DNA of 64,000 bases from Thiohalophilus sp. (GTDB lineage: Bacteria > Pseudomonadota > Gammaproteobacteria > UBA6429 > Thiohalophilaceae), in contig NZ_JAXHLN010000002.1 in the NCBI RefSeq assembly GCF_034522235.1, forward strand, positions 98,896 through 162,895, in the 5' to 3' direction. Under the pieces are notes generated by a model that saw only the letters and a program-made list of their open reading frames with translations, was not told the DNA's origin and did not search any database. Shown in pieces: positions 16,211 through 24,491 of the stretch (positions are counted from its first letter, which is position 1; every line of letters starts with the position of its first letter). The translations under genes and the position numbers were made by a program.

Positions 16211-16245
16211 CTGACGACTGACGATTCAGGACTTAAGACTCACGA
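16211..16245. repeat. Degenerate heptanucleotide tandem repeat
   Basis: CTGACGA CTGACGA TTCAGGA CTTAAGA CTCACGA in 7-bp phase, 27 bp before the asnB start. Confidence 0.6.
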
Positions 16246-16271
16246 TTTAACAGAGGTTAACTAAATAGATT

Positions 16272-18290
16272 ATGTGTGGCATAGCCGGAATATTTCACGC
16301 CAATCCCGAACAGAAAATCGATCCGCAGTTGCTGGTCAATATGGCGGCAATTCAGCACCATCGCGGCCCGGACGGATTCGGTTACAAGACACTGGACACG
16401 CAGGGGGTGGGATTCTCCCATGCGCGCCTGTCAATTATCGACCTCAACGAAGAGCGTGCCCGCCAGCCTTTTTTGTCACAGGACAATAACCTGTTGCTGG
16501 CGCATAACGGCGAGTTTTACGACTACAAACGGATTCGCGCCGAACTGACCCTCAAAGGTGCGCGCTTCAAGGCCAAGAGCGACTCGGAGATGGTGTTGCA
16601 TCTCTATCCGCGTCTGGGGCTGGAAGACATGCTGCCGCACCTGCGCGGCGAGTTTGCCTTTGCCCTGTATGACAAACAGCACGATCGGCTGATGCTGGTA
16701 CGCGATCGTTTCGGGGTCAAGCCGCTCTACTGGAGCGATACCGGTGACAAGATCGTGTTTGGCTCCGAGCTCAAGGTGCTGTTTGCCCATCCCGATGTCC
16801 CGCGCCGTTTCAATGCCAAGGGGGTATTTCATCAGTTGATGCAGACCACCGTGCCGGGGCATACCGCGTTCGATAATATCAACCAGGTCAAACCCGGCCA
16901 TGTGGTCATCATCGAACGCAAGCACGGCAAGTTCCAGGTGACCGACCAGAAATACTGGGACATGGATTTTCCGTTGCAGAGCGAACGCGAGAAAAACGAT
17001 CGCGATGATGAAGAGTATTACATCGAAGGCGTGCGCAAGCATCTGTTGCATGCACTTCAACTGCGCCTGGAAGCCGACGTGCCGGTCGCCTGCTACCTGT
17101 CGGGCGGGATCGACTCCTGTTCCACACTGGGGATGGCGGCGGCCAGTCAGCAATCACCGGTCAAGGCCTTCACCATCGGTTTTGATGATGCCGATTATGA
17201 CGAAACCCCGATTGCCACCGAGATGGCCGAGTCGGTCGGGGCCGATCAGGATGTGATGCTGCTTAACGCCGGTCATCTGTACGAGAACTTCGAGGAAACG
17301 CTCTGGCATACCGAGCGCACGATTTATAACACCCTGGGCGTGGCCAAGCTGCTGATGAGCCGACACGTCAACAAAGCCGGTTATAAAGTGGTCGTCACCG
17401 GCGAAGGTTCCGACGAACTGTTCGGCGGTTATCCGGCCTTTCGCCGCGACATGTTCCTGCACGGCATGGATACCCTGTCGCCGGCGGAGCGGGCCGAATG
17501 GGAGAGCATCCTGGCCGAGGCCAACAAGCTGTTCAAAGGCGCGATGCTGGCCGAGGATGAGGTCAGCGACCCGGCACTGAATGATCTGGTCGGCTTTACG
17601 CCCAGCTGCCTGCAACCCTGGCTGGCCTCGGCGGTGCATGTGCCCGGCTTGCTGTCTTCAGAGCTGCGCGAGGAGGTCGAAGGTTATGCGCCCGGTCAGG
17701 CCATCGCCGAGGCGCTGGACGGTGACATGCTGGAAGGACGCCACCCGCTCGACAAGGCCCAGTACGTCTGGATCAAGACCATGCTGGAAGGCCAGATCCT
17801 CACCTGGGGCGGCGACCGGGTCGACATGGCCAACTCTATGGAGTCCCGGCCGCCGTTTCTGGATCATCACCTGGCCGAGTATTGCGCCCAGTTGCCGCCC
17901 TCCATGCGCATCAAGGGGCGCACCGAGAAATACGTGTTGCGTGAGGCGATGAAGGGCATTTTGCCCACGACGTTGTACGAACGGGAGAAGTTCGCCTTCA
18001 TGGCGCCCCCCGCGCATACCGATCCGGAAAAATGGGCCGCTCTCAAGGTCCTCTCCGACAACTACCTTTCCGATGAGGCGATCGAGCAGGCCGGGATTCT
18101 GGATAAAGCCGGGGTCAAGGCGTTGTTCGATCTGCACGAGTCCGAGGACACTACCGCCTCGACGCAGGTGAAGCTCGATGCGGTGATCAACCATATGGTC
18201 GGCGTACAGATCCTGCACAAGCATTTCGTTGCCACAGACGTGCCCGCGCTGGCCCGGCAAAAGGCGGACGAGTACGGCTGGCATATGTGA
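16272..18290 (+). CDS. asnB: Glutamine-hydrolysing asparagine synthase
   Basis: Two-domain amidotransferase. The N-terminal glutaminase domain starts with MCGIAGIF; Cys2 is the nucleophile after removal of Met1. It contains HHRGPDG and HNGEFYDY. The C-terminal synthetase domain has the PP-loop SGGIDSCS that binds ATP, and VVTGEGSDELFGGYP. At 672 aa it is longer than E. coli AsnB and fits the AsnB/AsnO subgroup, some members of which amidate other substrates. The start is fixed by the Met-Cys requirement. It stands alone between repeat-rich DNA and a strong terminator. Confidence 0.93.
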   Translation: MCGIAGIFHANPEQKIDPQLLVNMAAIQHHRGPDGFGYKTLDTQGVGFSHARLSIIDLNEERARQPFLSQDNNLLLAHNGEFYDYKRIRAELTLKGARFKAKSDSEMVLHLYPRLGLEDMLPHLRGEFAFALYDKQHDRLMLVRDRFGVKPLYWSDTGDKIVFGSELKVLFAHPDVPRRFNAKGVFHQLMQTTVPGHTAFDNINQVKPGHVVIIERKHGKFQVTDQKYWDMDFPLQSEREKNDRDDEEYYIEGVRKHLLHALQLRLEADVPVACYLSGGIDSCSTLGMAAASQQSPVKAFTIGFDDADYDETPIATEMAESVGADQDVMLLNAGHLYENFEETLWHTERTIYNTLGVAKLLMSRHVNKAGYKVVVTGEGSDELFGGYPAFRRDMFLHGMDTLSPAERAEWESILAEANKLFKGAMLAEDEVSDPALNDLVGFTPSCLQPWLASAVHVPGLLSSELREEVEGYAPGQAIAEALDGDMLEGRHPLDKAQYVWIKTMLEGQILTWGGDRVDMANSMESRPPFLDHHLAEYCAQLPPSMRIKGRTEKYVLREAMKGILPTTLYEREKFAFMAPPAHTDPEKWAALKVLSDNYLSDEAIEQAGILDKAGVKALFDLHESEDTTASTQVKLDAVINHMVGVQILHKHFVATDVPALARQKADEYGWHM

Positions 18291-18320
18291 GCGGGAGTCC
18301 CGAAGGACAACCATCCAGGA

Positions 18321-18342
18321 AAGGGGCTGCGGCCCCTTTTTT
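18321..18342 (+). terminator. Rho-independent terminator of asnB
   Basis: AAGGGGC (18321-18327) pairs with GCCCCTT (18332-18338) over a 4-nt loop, followed by a T run to 18342. Confidence 0.85.
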
Positions 18343-18531
18343 GATCGGGATTGCTACGTTGTCGGAGAACTGTGTAAGTAAGCAGGAATATTTAAATATA
18401 GTAAAAAAACAACTGTCTGGAATAAAATGATTTTTGTGACGTCCTACACACTATCAATCACGGAACCTGGGGTTAACCCGTAAAGTTGCCGATGATGGAA
18501 TAAGACAAATATCCAGGCGGGAGCTGTCGCA

Positions 18532-19443
18532 ATGAAACATTTTCAATTTTTATGTGTGCTGACCGTATTATTCGGTTTATCAGCTGTAGCCGGTGCCAGT
18601 GAGCCGCAAAACACGGACATAAACTGGGCCGGTTGCGGGATCACCAAAAAAGCCTTCATGGCCGAGCTGGCCAAATCCTATGAAGCCAAGACCGGGATTC
18701 ATATCAGTCTCAGCGGTGGCGGGGCGACCAAGGGGATTCGGAACGCGGCCGCGGGGAATATCGATATCGGCGGTGCCTGTCGGACCTCCCTCGACAGTCT
18801 CGATATAGAGCGCAATGCGCACCAGATTCCGGTCGCCTGGGATGCGCTGGTGGTGGTTACCAACAAAAACAACCTGGTGGACAACATCACCTTCGACCAA
18901 CTGAAGCAGGTTTATCTGGGTAATATAACGAACTGGAAGGAACTGGGCGGCAACGATGCGCCGATCGAGCTGTATGTTCGCCGTGGCAAGATGTCCGGTG
19001 TCGGTCGTACCCTGCGTGAACTGGTATTCAACAATTTCGATCAGGAGTTCAAGGCCACCTATGTGGTTAAATCCTCCGGCCCTGTGGAAAAAGGGGTCAT
19101 GGGAAACATTAATGGCCTGGGGGTTACCGGCATCAGCAGCGCCAAGAAACGTGATATCAAGATCCTCAAGCTCAACGACCATGAACCCAGTTACGAGAAG
19201 ATCCGAAACGGGGATTATGTGCTGTATCGTCCGTTATACCTGGTGACCAAACGCGGTTCTACCGATCAAAAGATCCGCGACTTCATTCGTTACGCGGTCA
19301 GCCAGGAAGGTCAGGAGATCATTCGCCAACAGGGTACCGTGCCCTATACCGAGGCCATGGCCCTGGTCATGAAACAACTCGACCAGTACGAACGGGCCAG
19401 TCGTTCCGGTGCCTACCGCACCAGCGCGGACAGCCAGATATAA
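18532..19443 (+). CDS. PstS-like periplasmic substrate-binding protein
   Basis: Exported binding protein of the phosphate ABC-transporter type. A signal peptide (MKHFQFLCVLTVLFGLSAVA, cleavage after about residue 23) precedes a bilobed domain. It contains HISLSGGGATKGIRNAAAG, matching the PstS anion-binding loop, and NITNWKELGG, typical of PstS-like proteins. GGGAG lies 8-12 bases before the ATG. No pstC, pstA, pstB or phoU is adjacent, so it may be a solitary scavenging or sensing protein, or may serve a transporter encoded elsewhere. The ligand (phosphate versus another oxyanion) is inferred only from family. Confidence 0.8.
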   Translation: MKHFQFLCVLTVLFGLSAVAGASEPQNTDINWAGCGITKKAFMAELAKSYEAKTGIHISLSGGGATKGIRNAAAGNIDIGGACRTSLDSLDIERNAHQIPVAWDALVVVTNKNNLVDNITFDQLKQVYLGNITNWKELGGNDAPIELYVRRGKMSGVGRTLRELVFNNFDQEFKATYVVKSSGPVEKGVMGNINGLGVTGISSAKKRDIKILKLNDHEPSYEKIRNGDYVLYRPLYLVTKRGSTDQKIRDFIRYAVSQEGQEIIRQQGTVPYTEAMALVMKQLDQYERASRSGAYRTSADSQI

Positions 19444-19467
19444 CTCCCTGTCCTTACCGGAAATGAA

Positions 19468-19501
19468 AAGAGGCACACCCTTGTGGTGTGCCTCTTTTTT
19501 T
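19468..19501 (+). terminator. Rho-independent terminator of the pstS-like gene
   Basis: AAGAGGCACACC (19468-19479) pairs perfectly with GGTGTGCCTCTT (19485-19496), followed by a T run. Confidence 0.9.
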
Positions 19502-19514
19502 GTGCTCTGGAAAG

Positions 19515-19770
19515 TTAACGCGGAGGTCGCGGAGGCGCAAAGACGCAGAGGAAATAATTTATTTGGCAGATCACTTTCCTCTTACCTGTATTCCTGACCA
19601 AACCACCGAAGCACCGAATACACCGGAATCACTGAAAGCGAACCCATTATGTTCAGAGTAACGGTGCGTAGAACGCACCCTACGGCTGATAACACCGAGC
19701 TGGTGCCTTCGGTATTTTTTATTAGATTATGTTTCTCCGCGCCTCTGCGCCTCCGCGTCCTCCGCGTTTA
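19515..19770. repeat. Large nested inverted repeat (8-bp-period arms)
   Basis: The outer arms contain CGCGGAGGTCGCGGAGGCGC (from 19519) and CTCCGCG-type units (19731-19767). The middle arms are ACCACCGA AGCACCGA ATACACCG (19602-19625) and GGTGCCTTCGGT (19702-19713). At the centre GGTGCGT and ACGCACC form a hairpin (about 19663-19679). Three nested shells lie between converging genes. Confidence 0.65.
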
Positions 19771-19831
19771 TTCTCAGTAACCGTGAATAGTCAATGGATC
19801 CTGATATCCCGCCGACGCGCTTGCGAGAGAC

Positions 19832-19861
19832 AAAAAAAGAGGCGCCGGAGCGCCTCTTTTT
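19832..19861 (-). terminator. Terminator of sat
   Basis: GAGGCGC (19839-19845) pairs with GCGCCTC (19850-19856). A-run on the left gives U-run on the minus strand; T-run on the right makes it potentially bidirectional. Confidence 0.8.
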
Positions 19862-19882
19862 GCTTAAGGTGGCAGGGCCTGA

Positions 19883-21073
19883 TCAGCCGTCTTTACTGGT
19901 GTAGTAGTCGATCAGGATCTTGGCCACTTCCGGGCGTGAGAATTCTGCCGGCGGGGCTTCGCCGTTGCTCAGCATTTCGCGGACCTTGGTGCCGGAGAGC
20001 AGCACGAAGTCTTCCTTGGTGTGATCCGGGGCTTCGCACATCATCACGACCTTGTTCAGTTTCTTCGACCAGGCGGTGTGATCGGCCTCGAAGATCTCGA
20101 TATCCATCGCGCCCCTGGGCACTTCGTCATGGAAGATCTTCTGCGCATCGAACGGGCCGTAGTAATCGCCCACGCCGGCATGGTCGCGGCCGATGATAAA
20201 GTGGGTGGCGCCCATGTTCTGGCGGAAATAGGCGTGCAACACGGCCTCGCGCGGGCCGGCATACAGCATGTCGAAGCCGTAGCCGGTGACCATCACGCTG
20301 TTGGGCGGAAAGTAGAGTTCCACCATCTTGCGGATCGCGGCATCGCGCACCGGGGCGGGGATATCCCCGGGCTTGAGCTTGCCCAGCAGCATGTGAATCA
20401 CCAGGCCGTCGGCGCCCAGGCGATCCATGGCCATGTGGCACAGCTCTTCATGGGCGAGGTGCATCGGGTTGCGGGTCTGGAAGGCGACGACCTTGTTCCA
20501 GCCGTGTTCCTGGATCTCGTTGCGGATTTCCACGGCGGTGCGGAAGGTATCCGGGAAGTCGGTCAGAAAATAGCTGAAGTTCAGCACCTCGATGGGGCCG
20601 GAGACGGCGAAACGACCCTGGCTGTTAAAGGCGGCCACACCGGGGTGTTCGGTATCGGTTGTGCCGTAGACCTTCTGGGTCATGGTGGTCATCTGGTCGT
20701 CGGAGATTTCCTCGATCGCTTCGACATCCATGACTGCCAGTACCGGATTCCCCTCGACATTGGGATCGCGCAGGGCGATGCGCTTGGCGTCTTTGATCTC
20801 GTCCACGTTCTCCAGCAGGCAGAGAATCGGCACCGGGAAAAAGCTGCCGTCGGTCAGGGTCATTTTCTCGGCGGCGCCCATGGCGTCGGCCACGTTCATG
20901 AAGCCTTTGAGCGGGTTGAAGTAGCCGCCGCCCATCATCACGGCGTTACCGGCGGCCTGGGAACTGATGACCACTGAAGGCAGGGATTGCGCCTCTTTGC
21001 TCAATGCATCGTGTTTGGTTGAATCGTAGACAAAGCGCGGTTGCAGCTCGTCGCTACCGATAGGTTTAATCAT
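19883..21073 (-). CDS. sat: ATP sulfurylase (sulfate adenylyltransferase), dissimilatory type
   Basis: Homomeric ATP sulfurylase of 396 aa. In sulfur oxidisers it works in reverse, making ATP and sulfate from adenosine phosphosulfate and pyrophosphate. The nucleotide-binding motif QTRNPMHLAHEEL and the GRDHAGVGDYYGPFDA motif are present. I take the ATG at 21073 (MIKPIGSDELQPRF), with GAGGAAGG upstream; a longer frame to 21259 has no family resemblance in its first 62 codons. The APS reductase genes usually partnered with it are not nearby. With soeABC it gives both routes from sulfite to sulfate. A terminator follows. Confidence 0.95.
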   Translation of the reverse strand: MIKPIGSDELQPRFVYDSTKHDALSKEAQSLPSVVISSQAAGNAVMMGGGYFNPLKGFMNVADAMGAAEKMTLTDGSFFPVPILCLLENVDEIKDAKRIALRDPNVEGNPVLAVMDVEAIEEISDDQMTTMTQKVYGTTDTEHPGVAAFNSQGRFAVSGPIEVLNFSYFLTDFPDTFRTAVEIRNEIQEHGWNKVVAFQTRNPMHLAHEELCHMAMDRLGADGLVIHMLLGKLKPGDIPAPVRDAAIRKMVELYFPPNSVMVTGYGFDMLYAGPREAVLHAYFRQNMGATHFIIGRDHAGVGDYYGPFDAQKIFHDEVPRGAMDIEIFEADHTAWSKKLNKVVMMCEAPDHTKEDFVLLSGTKVREMLSNGEAPPAEFSRPEVAKILIDYYTSKDG

Positions 21074-21261
21074 CCGTCCTTCCTCAAGGTTGGGCCGCGT
21101 GGGCATTTTTGGTTCGGGCTGCCGTCGTCGGGGAGGGCCCGCAGAGCGGGAATCCGGCTGCGTGCAGCCCGGCGAAATTATTAGACGCCCGACTATACAC
21201 CACTGCCTTCGGGGCAGAACAACAGGGATATTTATGAGGGCATTAGAATACAGGGTCAAGT

Positions 21262-21289
21262 GCCGAGGGACGAGGGACGAGTGACGAGG
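21262..21289. repeat. Degenerate heptanucleotide tandem repeat
   Basis: GCCGAGG GACGAGG GACGAGT GACGAGG in 7-bp phase. Confidence 0.65.
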
Positions 21290-21360
21290 TCCAGCGGGCC
21301 GTCAAATTCTGGACTTAGTATAAAAAAGAGAGTGTCGGGCTGCGCCACCGTTAATAACGG

Positions 21361-21440
21361 GCAATAAAAAAGCGCCCAAAAGGCGCTTTAATATAAACGA
21401 CTCGTCCCTGACAAAAGGTGTCCCGCAGGGCGCCGGTTGT
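21361..21440 (-). terminator. Terminator module after the TPR gene (short version of 23373-23475)
   Basis: On the minus strand a degenerate GC hairpin (around 21413-21440) comes first, then two heptamers (GACTCGT CCCTGAC on the plus strand, 21400-21413), then a clean terminator: AAAGCGCC (21369-21376) with GGCGCTTT (21382-21389) and a U run. The same order recurs at 23373-23475. Confidence 0.7.
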
Positions 21441-21513
21441 AATCCGGGCTGGCCCGGCAGCACTAATCACATATTTATTATATGTGTTTAGTGCGTAACC
21501 AGGTACGGTTCGA

Positions 21514-23082
21514 TCAGTCCGCCAGGTGTTTGAAACGGTCGTAGGCTTGTTGCCCCCGGGGATTGCCCATGTCAGCGGCGGTTTTTGCATCGGCAACTGC
21601 CGAATGCATATCGCCCTTGTGATAGTAGGCGCCGCCACGCTCGACATAGGCAGCATCATCGTCAGGCCGCAGGGCTATATATCTGTCCCAGTATGAGATG
21701 ATCTGATCCCAGTCTTTGCGTTGGGCCAGTATCCAGTCCAGCAACTGGTAATAGCCGAAGCTGTGGGGATCGTATTCTATGGCTAATTTGACATTATCAA
21801 GTGCCGGTTCCAGTTTGTTCAGTTTTATATGGGCTTTTGCCTTACGGTAATAGGCATCAGCCCTGTTCGGATCGAGACTCAATGCCGCAGTGAATTTTTC
21901 GATAGCTGCCCGCTGTTCTCCGGACCTGTTCAATTCATAGCCAAGACGTATCATTTTGTCTGCCAACCAGTCTCTTTCGGAGAGGATATTTTTGTCCCAT
22001 GGTGCCAGTAATTTGGCCAGGGCAATATCGGAAACTGCCGAATCGTAATCTTCCAGTTTTGAATGAATCTGAGAGCGCCAATAATAGTATTCAGCATTAT
22101 CCGTATTCAGGCTAATAGCCTTATTCAGATCTTCCAGTGCAGCACGATAATTTTCGCGCTTGTAGCGAGTCTTACCTCGATCCAAGTAGGTTTCGGCTCT
22201 GTGACCATAACTGAGAGCCTTATTATAGAGTTCCTCGGCCGCACTGTATTTTCTGTCAAGATAGTTCGTATATGCGGCTTCGGTGTAAATACGAGCTTCC
22301 AGCAAATTCAGTTTTGAATTTTGGTTGACATGTTTCAGTGACTCATTGACGAAGGATTCCATCTGTTCAAAGGACCCACCCCAACGCGGTGTAATAAAGT
22401 GGAGATATTTGAGCCGTACCCTGTAAGTGGCAGGCTGAATTTCCACAGCTGCTCTGAGTACTTCTCTCATTAGTTGGTTTGGACCGCTTTGGCTCCCGAG
22501 GATACCAATGAGTATTTCATGCGCAATATATGCCTGGCTGTTGCTCTCCAGCGCTGTTTTGATATCAGTCGCGGCCTTCTCGAAAAAGGCTCTCATACGG
22601 TCGAACTGTTGCTGTTCAGTTTCGCTTGCAAATTTTCCGCCACGGGCTTGCCAGGCCATTGTGTAAAAATAATTAGCTCTGGCCAGATAAGGCTGATATT
22701 GGTTGCTGTGTTTTTCGACCCACGTGTTAAACAGTGGTTCATAATCAGCGCTTTCTATGTCAAAGGCGCTGTATGCTTTGAACATTTCATCTTCATAAGA
22801 AACATCTTTTAGGCTGGCTGTCAGGAGCTCGTCCAGCTTTTTATTCAGCTTTGAATATTCCTGATTTTGCAGATAGTTACGCAATTCAAGGTTTAAACTC
22901 TCTAAATCCGGTTCTTCTGCCTGTGACAGGACAGGCGAGGGCGTCGGCAATGTTTCGTGGGTGGGGGTTTGACTGACCAGCGAGGACTTAGATGCAGGCT
23001 GAATTAAATTTTCATAGGGAATAAAAAGGACTGTAATAATAAGCAGGGCCAGGCCGGTGAATATAAAAAAAATCCTTTTCAT
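21514..23082 (-). CDS. Membrane-anchored tetratricopeptide-repeat protein
   Basis: 522-aa scaffold protein of unknown role. An N-terminal signal anchor (IFFIFTGLALLIITVLFIPY) is followed by a Pro/Thr/Ser-rich linker. A DUF4034-like helical region (about 70-240) comes next, then TPR-type repeats to the C-terminus, for example AETYLDRGKTRYKRENYRAA, AEYYYWRSQIHSKLEDYDSA, ADAYYRKAKAHIKLNKLEPA and AAYVERGGAYYHKGDMHSAV. It likely faces the periplasm and binds partner proteins. The ATG at 23082 has GGAGATAACT upstream. Base composition is more AT-rich than its neighbours, which may mean it was acquired. No functional partner is adjacent. Confidence 0.8.
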   Translation of the reverse strand: MKRIFFIFTGLALLIITVLFIPYENLIQPASKSSLVSQTPTHETLPTPSPVLSQAEEPDLESLNLELRNYLQNQEYSKLNKKLDELLTASLKDVSYEDEMFKAYSAFDIESADYEPLFNTWVEKHSNQYQPYLARANYFYTMAWQARGGKFASETEQQQFDRMRAFFEKAATDIKTALESNSQAYIAHEILIGILGSQSGPNQLMREVLRAAVEIQPATYRVRLKYLHFITPRWGGSFEQMESFVNESLKHVNQNSKLNLLEARIYTEAAYTNYLDRKYSAAEELYNKALSYGHRAETYLDRGKTRYKRENYRAALEDLNKAISLNTDNAEYYYWRSQIHSKLEDYDSAVSDIALAKLLAPWDKNILSERDWLADKMIRLGYELNRSGEQRAAIEKFTAALSLDPNRADAYYRKAKAHIKLNKLEPALDNVKLAIEYDPHSFGYYQLLDWILAQRKDWDQIISYWDRYIALRPDDDAAYVERGGAYYHKGDMHSAVADAKTAADMGNPRGQQAYDRFKHLAD

Positions 23083-23372
23083 TAGTTATCTCCTTGTTAA
23101 TTTGATTGCCCTGACGCGGTGAGTTTTTTGAGCGAGTATAAAGTACAGGTGTCTGGTGCTGGAAATGTAGTCCGACAGGACAACTCTGACGGCTTACCTC
23201 ACTAATAAATATTTTCTCTGAAGGATAGTCGTTTCTGATAATCATGCAACAATTTTGTGGTTGTTATTTTGAGGGCTCGCGTCTGACTTTAGCAAACAGA
23301 GATGCAAGGAGTAATGTAGCATCACTGCGCGACAGCGGATCGCATATTCCCGTGCCCGTTGCTTTTCTGCCG
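23083..23372. other. Gap upstream of the TPR gene
   Basis: About 290 bases with no recognised gene. It should contain the TPR gene promoter. No motif was identified. Confidence 0.4.
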
Positions 23373-23475
23373 ACACAAAAAAAGCGCCCGAAGGGCGCTT
23401 TAATAATCAGGACTCGTCCCTCGTCACTCGGACCTCGTCCCTGACAAAAGGCGCCCCAAGGGCGCCTTTTGTTAT
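23373..23475 (-). terminator. Double terminator with five heptamers between
   Basis: Reading the minus strand: first stem AAAAGGCGCCC/GGGCGCCTTTT (23446-23456 with 23460-23470), then five 7-bp units (plus strand GACTCGT CCCTCGT CACTCGG ACCTCGT CCCTGAC, 23411-23445), then a second stem AAAGCGCCC/GGGCGCTTT (23381-23389 with 23393-23401) and a U run. Confidence 0.75.
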
Positions 23476-23921
23476 GCCGCGTCTTCCTTGGCCTTGCGGG
23501 CCGCTTTGGCTTCTTCCGGTGAATAGGCGGCACCGGACCAGAGCATTTCGTAGGCAATTTCCTCGTTGCCGTTTTCACACAGCTCCAGGACCTGCTGGAA
23601 CAGCGGCTGGAAGGTCTCGGATTTGTGCGAGTCCTCGTGTTCCTCGAAGGTGTTCCAGAAAGTAATAATCAGTGCTTCCTTGCCCTTCAGGGGATCTTCG
23701 ACCGCCTGGCCGATGGTGGAACCCTCGTTGGAGACCGCACCGCTGTTCAGGCAGACAAAGCCGCCGACAAAGCCGGTGTCGGAGTGATAGGTCTTGACGT
23801 TTTCGCACAGAAACGCGACGCGCTCCTGCAGATCGTCAATCGTGTATTCGGGTTTCAGAATGACGCGGTTGACAGTCACCACACCATCATGGGGGAAATT
23901 CTTGATCAGTTCGCCAGCCAT
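23472..23921 (-). CDS. Conserved hypothetical protein, ABM-like fold suspected
   Basis: 149-aa cytoplasmic protein. I do not recognise a named family. The pattern of a central ALIITFWNTFEEHEDSHKSETFQPLFQQV, where a strand is followed by a His/Asp-containing helix, resembles dimeric alpha-beta barrel (antibiotic biosynthesis monooxygenase-like) proteins. The C-terminus is a charged helix. The start ATG at 23921 has GGAGG eight bases upstream. It is a single gene ended by a double terminator. Confidence 0.6.
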   Translation of the reverse strand: MAGELIKNFPHDGVVTVNRVILKPEYTIDDLQERVAFLCENVKTYHSDTGFVGGFVCLNSGAVSNEGSTIGQAVEDPLKGKEALIITFWNTFEEHEDSHKSETFQPLFQQVLELCENGNEEIAYEMLWSGAAYSPEEAKAARKAKEDAA

Positions 23922-24104
23922 GTTGCTCACCTCCGTTACAGAGTTAGTTATTTAACACTTACTAATATAGTCGCTCCATAAAATATGTCAAGGTGAACCA
24001 ATAAATCTTTTATAGCCCTGGTAATTATCTCAGTTATTACCCACATAAGGGCCTGGCGCGGGATTTCAATCCCCGCCAGGCAATTGAAAAATAAGAAAAA
24101 AGTA

Positions 24105-24491
24105 TCAGATTTTGTGCCAGATATCGCGGACGGTCCCCGCCAGGGTCATGGGGTCAAAGGGCTTGGTAATGACCCCGACCACCCCCTGGGCGCGCAGCTG
24201 CTCCAGCTCCTGGGGCTGGACCTTGGCGGTCATGAACAGCGCCGGGGTGGTGGCCAGGGCCGGTTTTTTGCGCAGTTCGGCCAGGGTGGCGGGGCCGTCC
24301 ATACCGGGCAGCATCACATCCAGGATCAACAGATCCGGCCGATAATCGTCAGCCAGCGCCAGAGCCTCTGCGCCGTTGCTGCAGAGGCACAGATCAAAGC
24401 CACCCACCTCCTGCAGAGCAAGGCGGGCAATGGTCTGGATGTCCGGTTCGTCCTCCACGTAGAGGATCTTGTGCAGCGTTGGGGTGTTCAT
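24105..24491 (-). CDS. Single-domain CheY-like response regulator
   Basis: 128-aa receiver domain with no output domain. The acidic pair is in YVEDEPD, phosphoacceptor Asp58 is in LLILDVMLPGMDG, Thr is in FMTAK, and Lys is in ITKPFDP. The ATG overlaps the stop of the hybrid kinase gene (ATGA), so the two are co-translated. It is likely a phosphorelay partner or phosphate sink of that kinase. Confidence 0.9.
   Translation of the reverse strand: MNTPTLHKILYVEDEPDIQTIARLALQEVGGFDLCLCSNGAEALALADDYRPDLLILDVMLPGMDGPATLAELRKKPALATTPALFMTAKVQPQELEQLRAQGVVGVITKPFDPMTLAGTVRDIWHKI

Noticed and set aside
18532..19443. Complete phosphate transport operon
   Set aside because: Only the binding protein is present; no permease, ATPase or phoU gene adjoins it.
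21074..21259. 62-codon N-terminal extension of sat
   Set aside because: Not similar to ATP sulfurylase, crosses the promoter region, and the internal ATG has a strong ribosome site.
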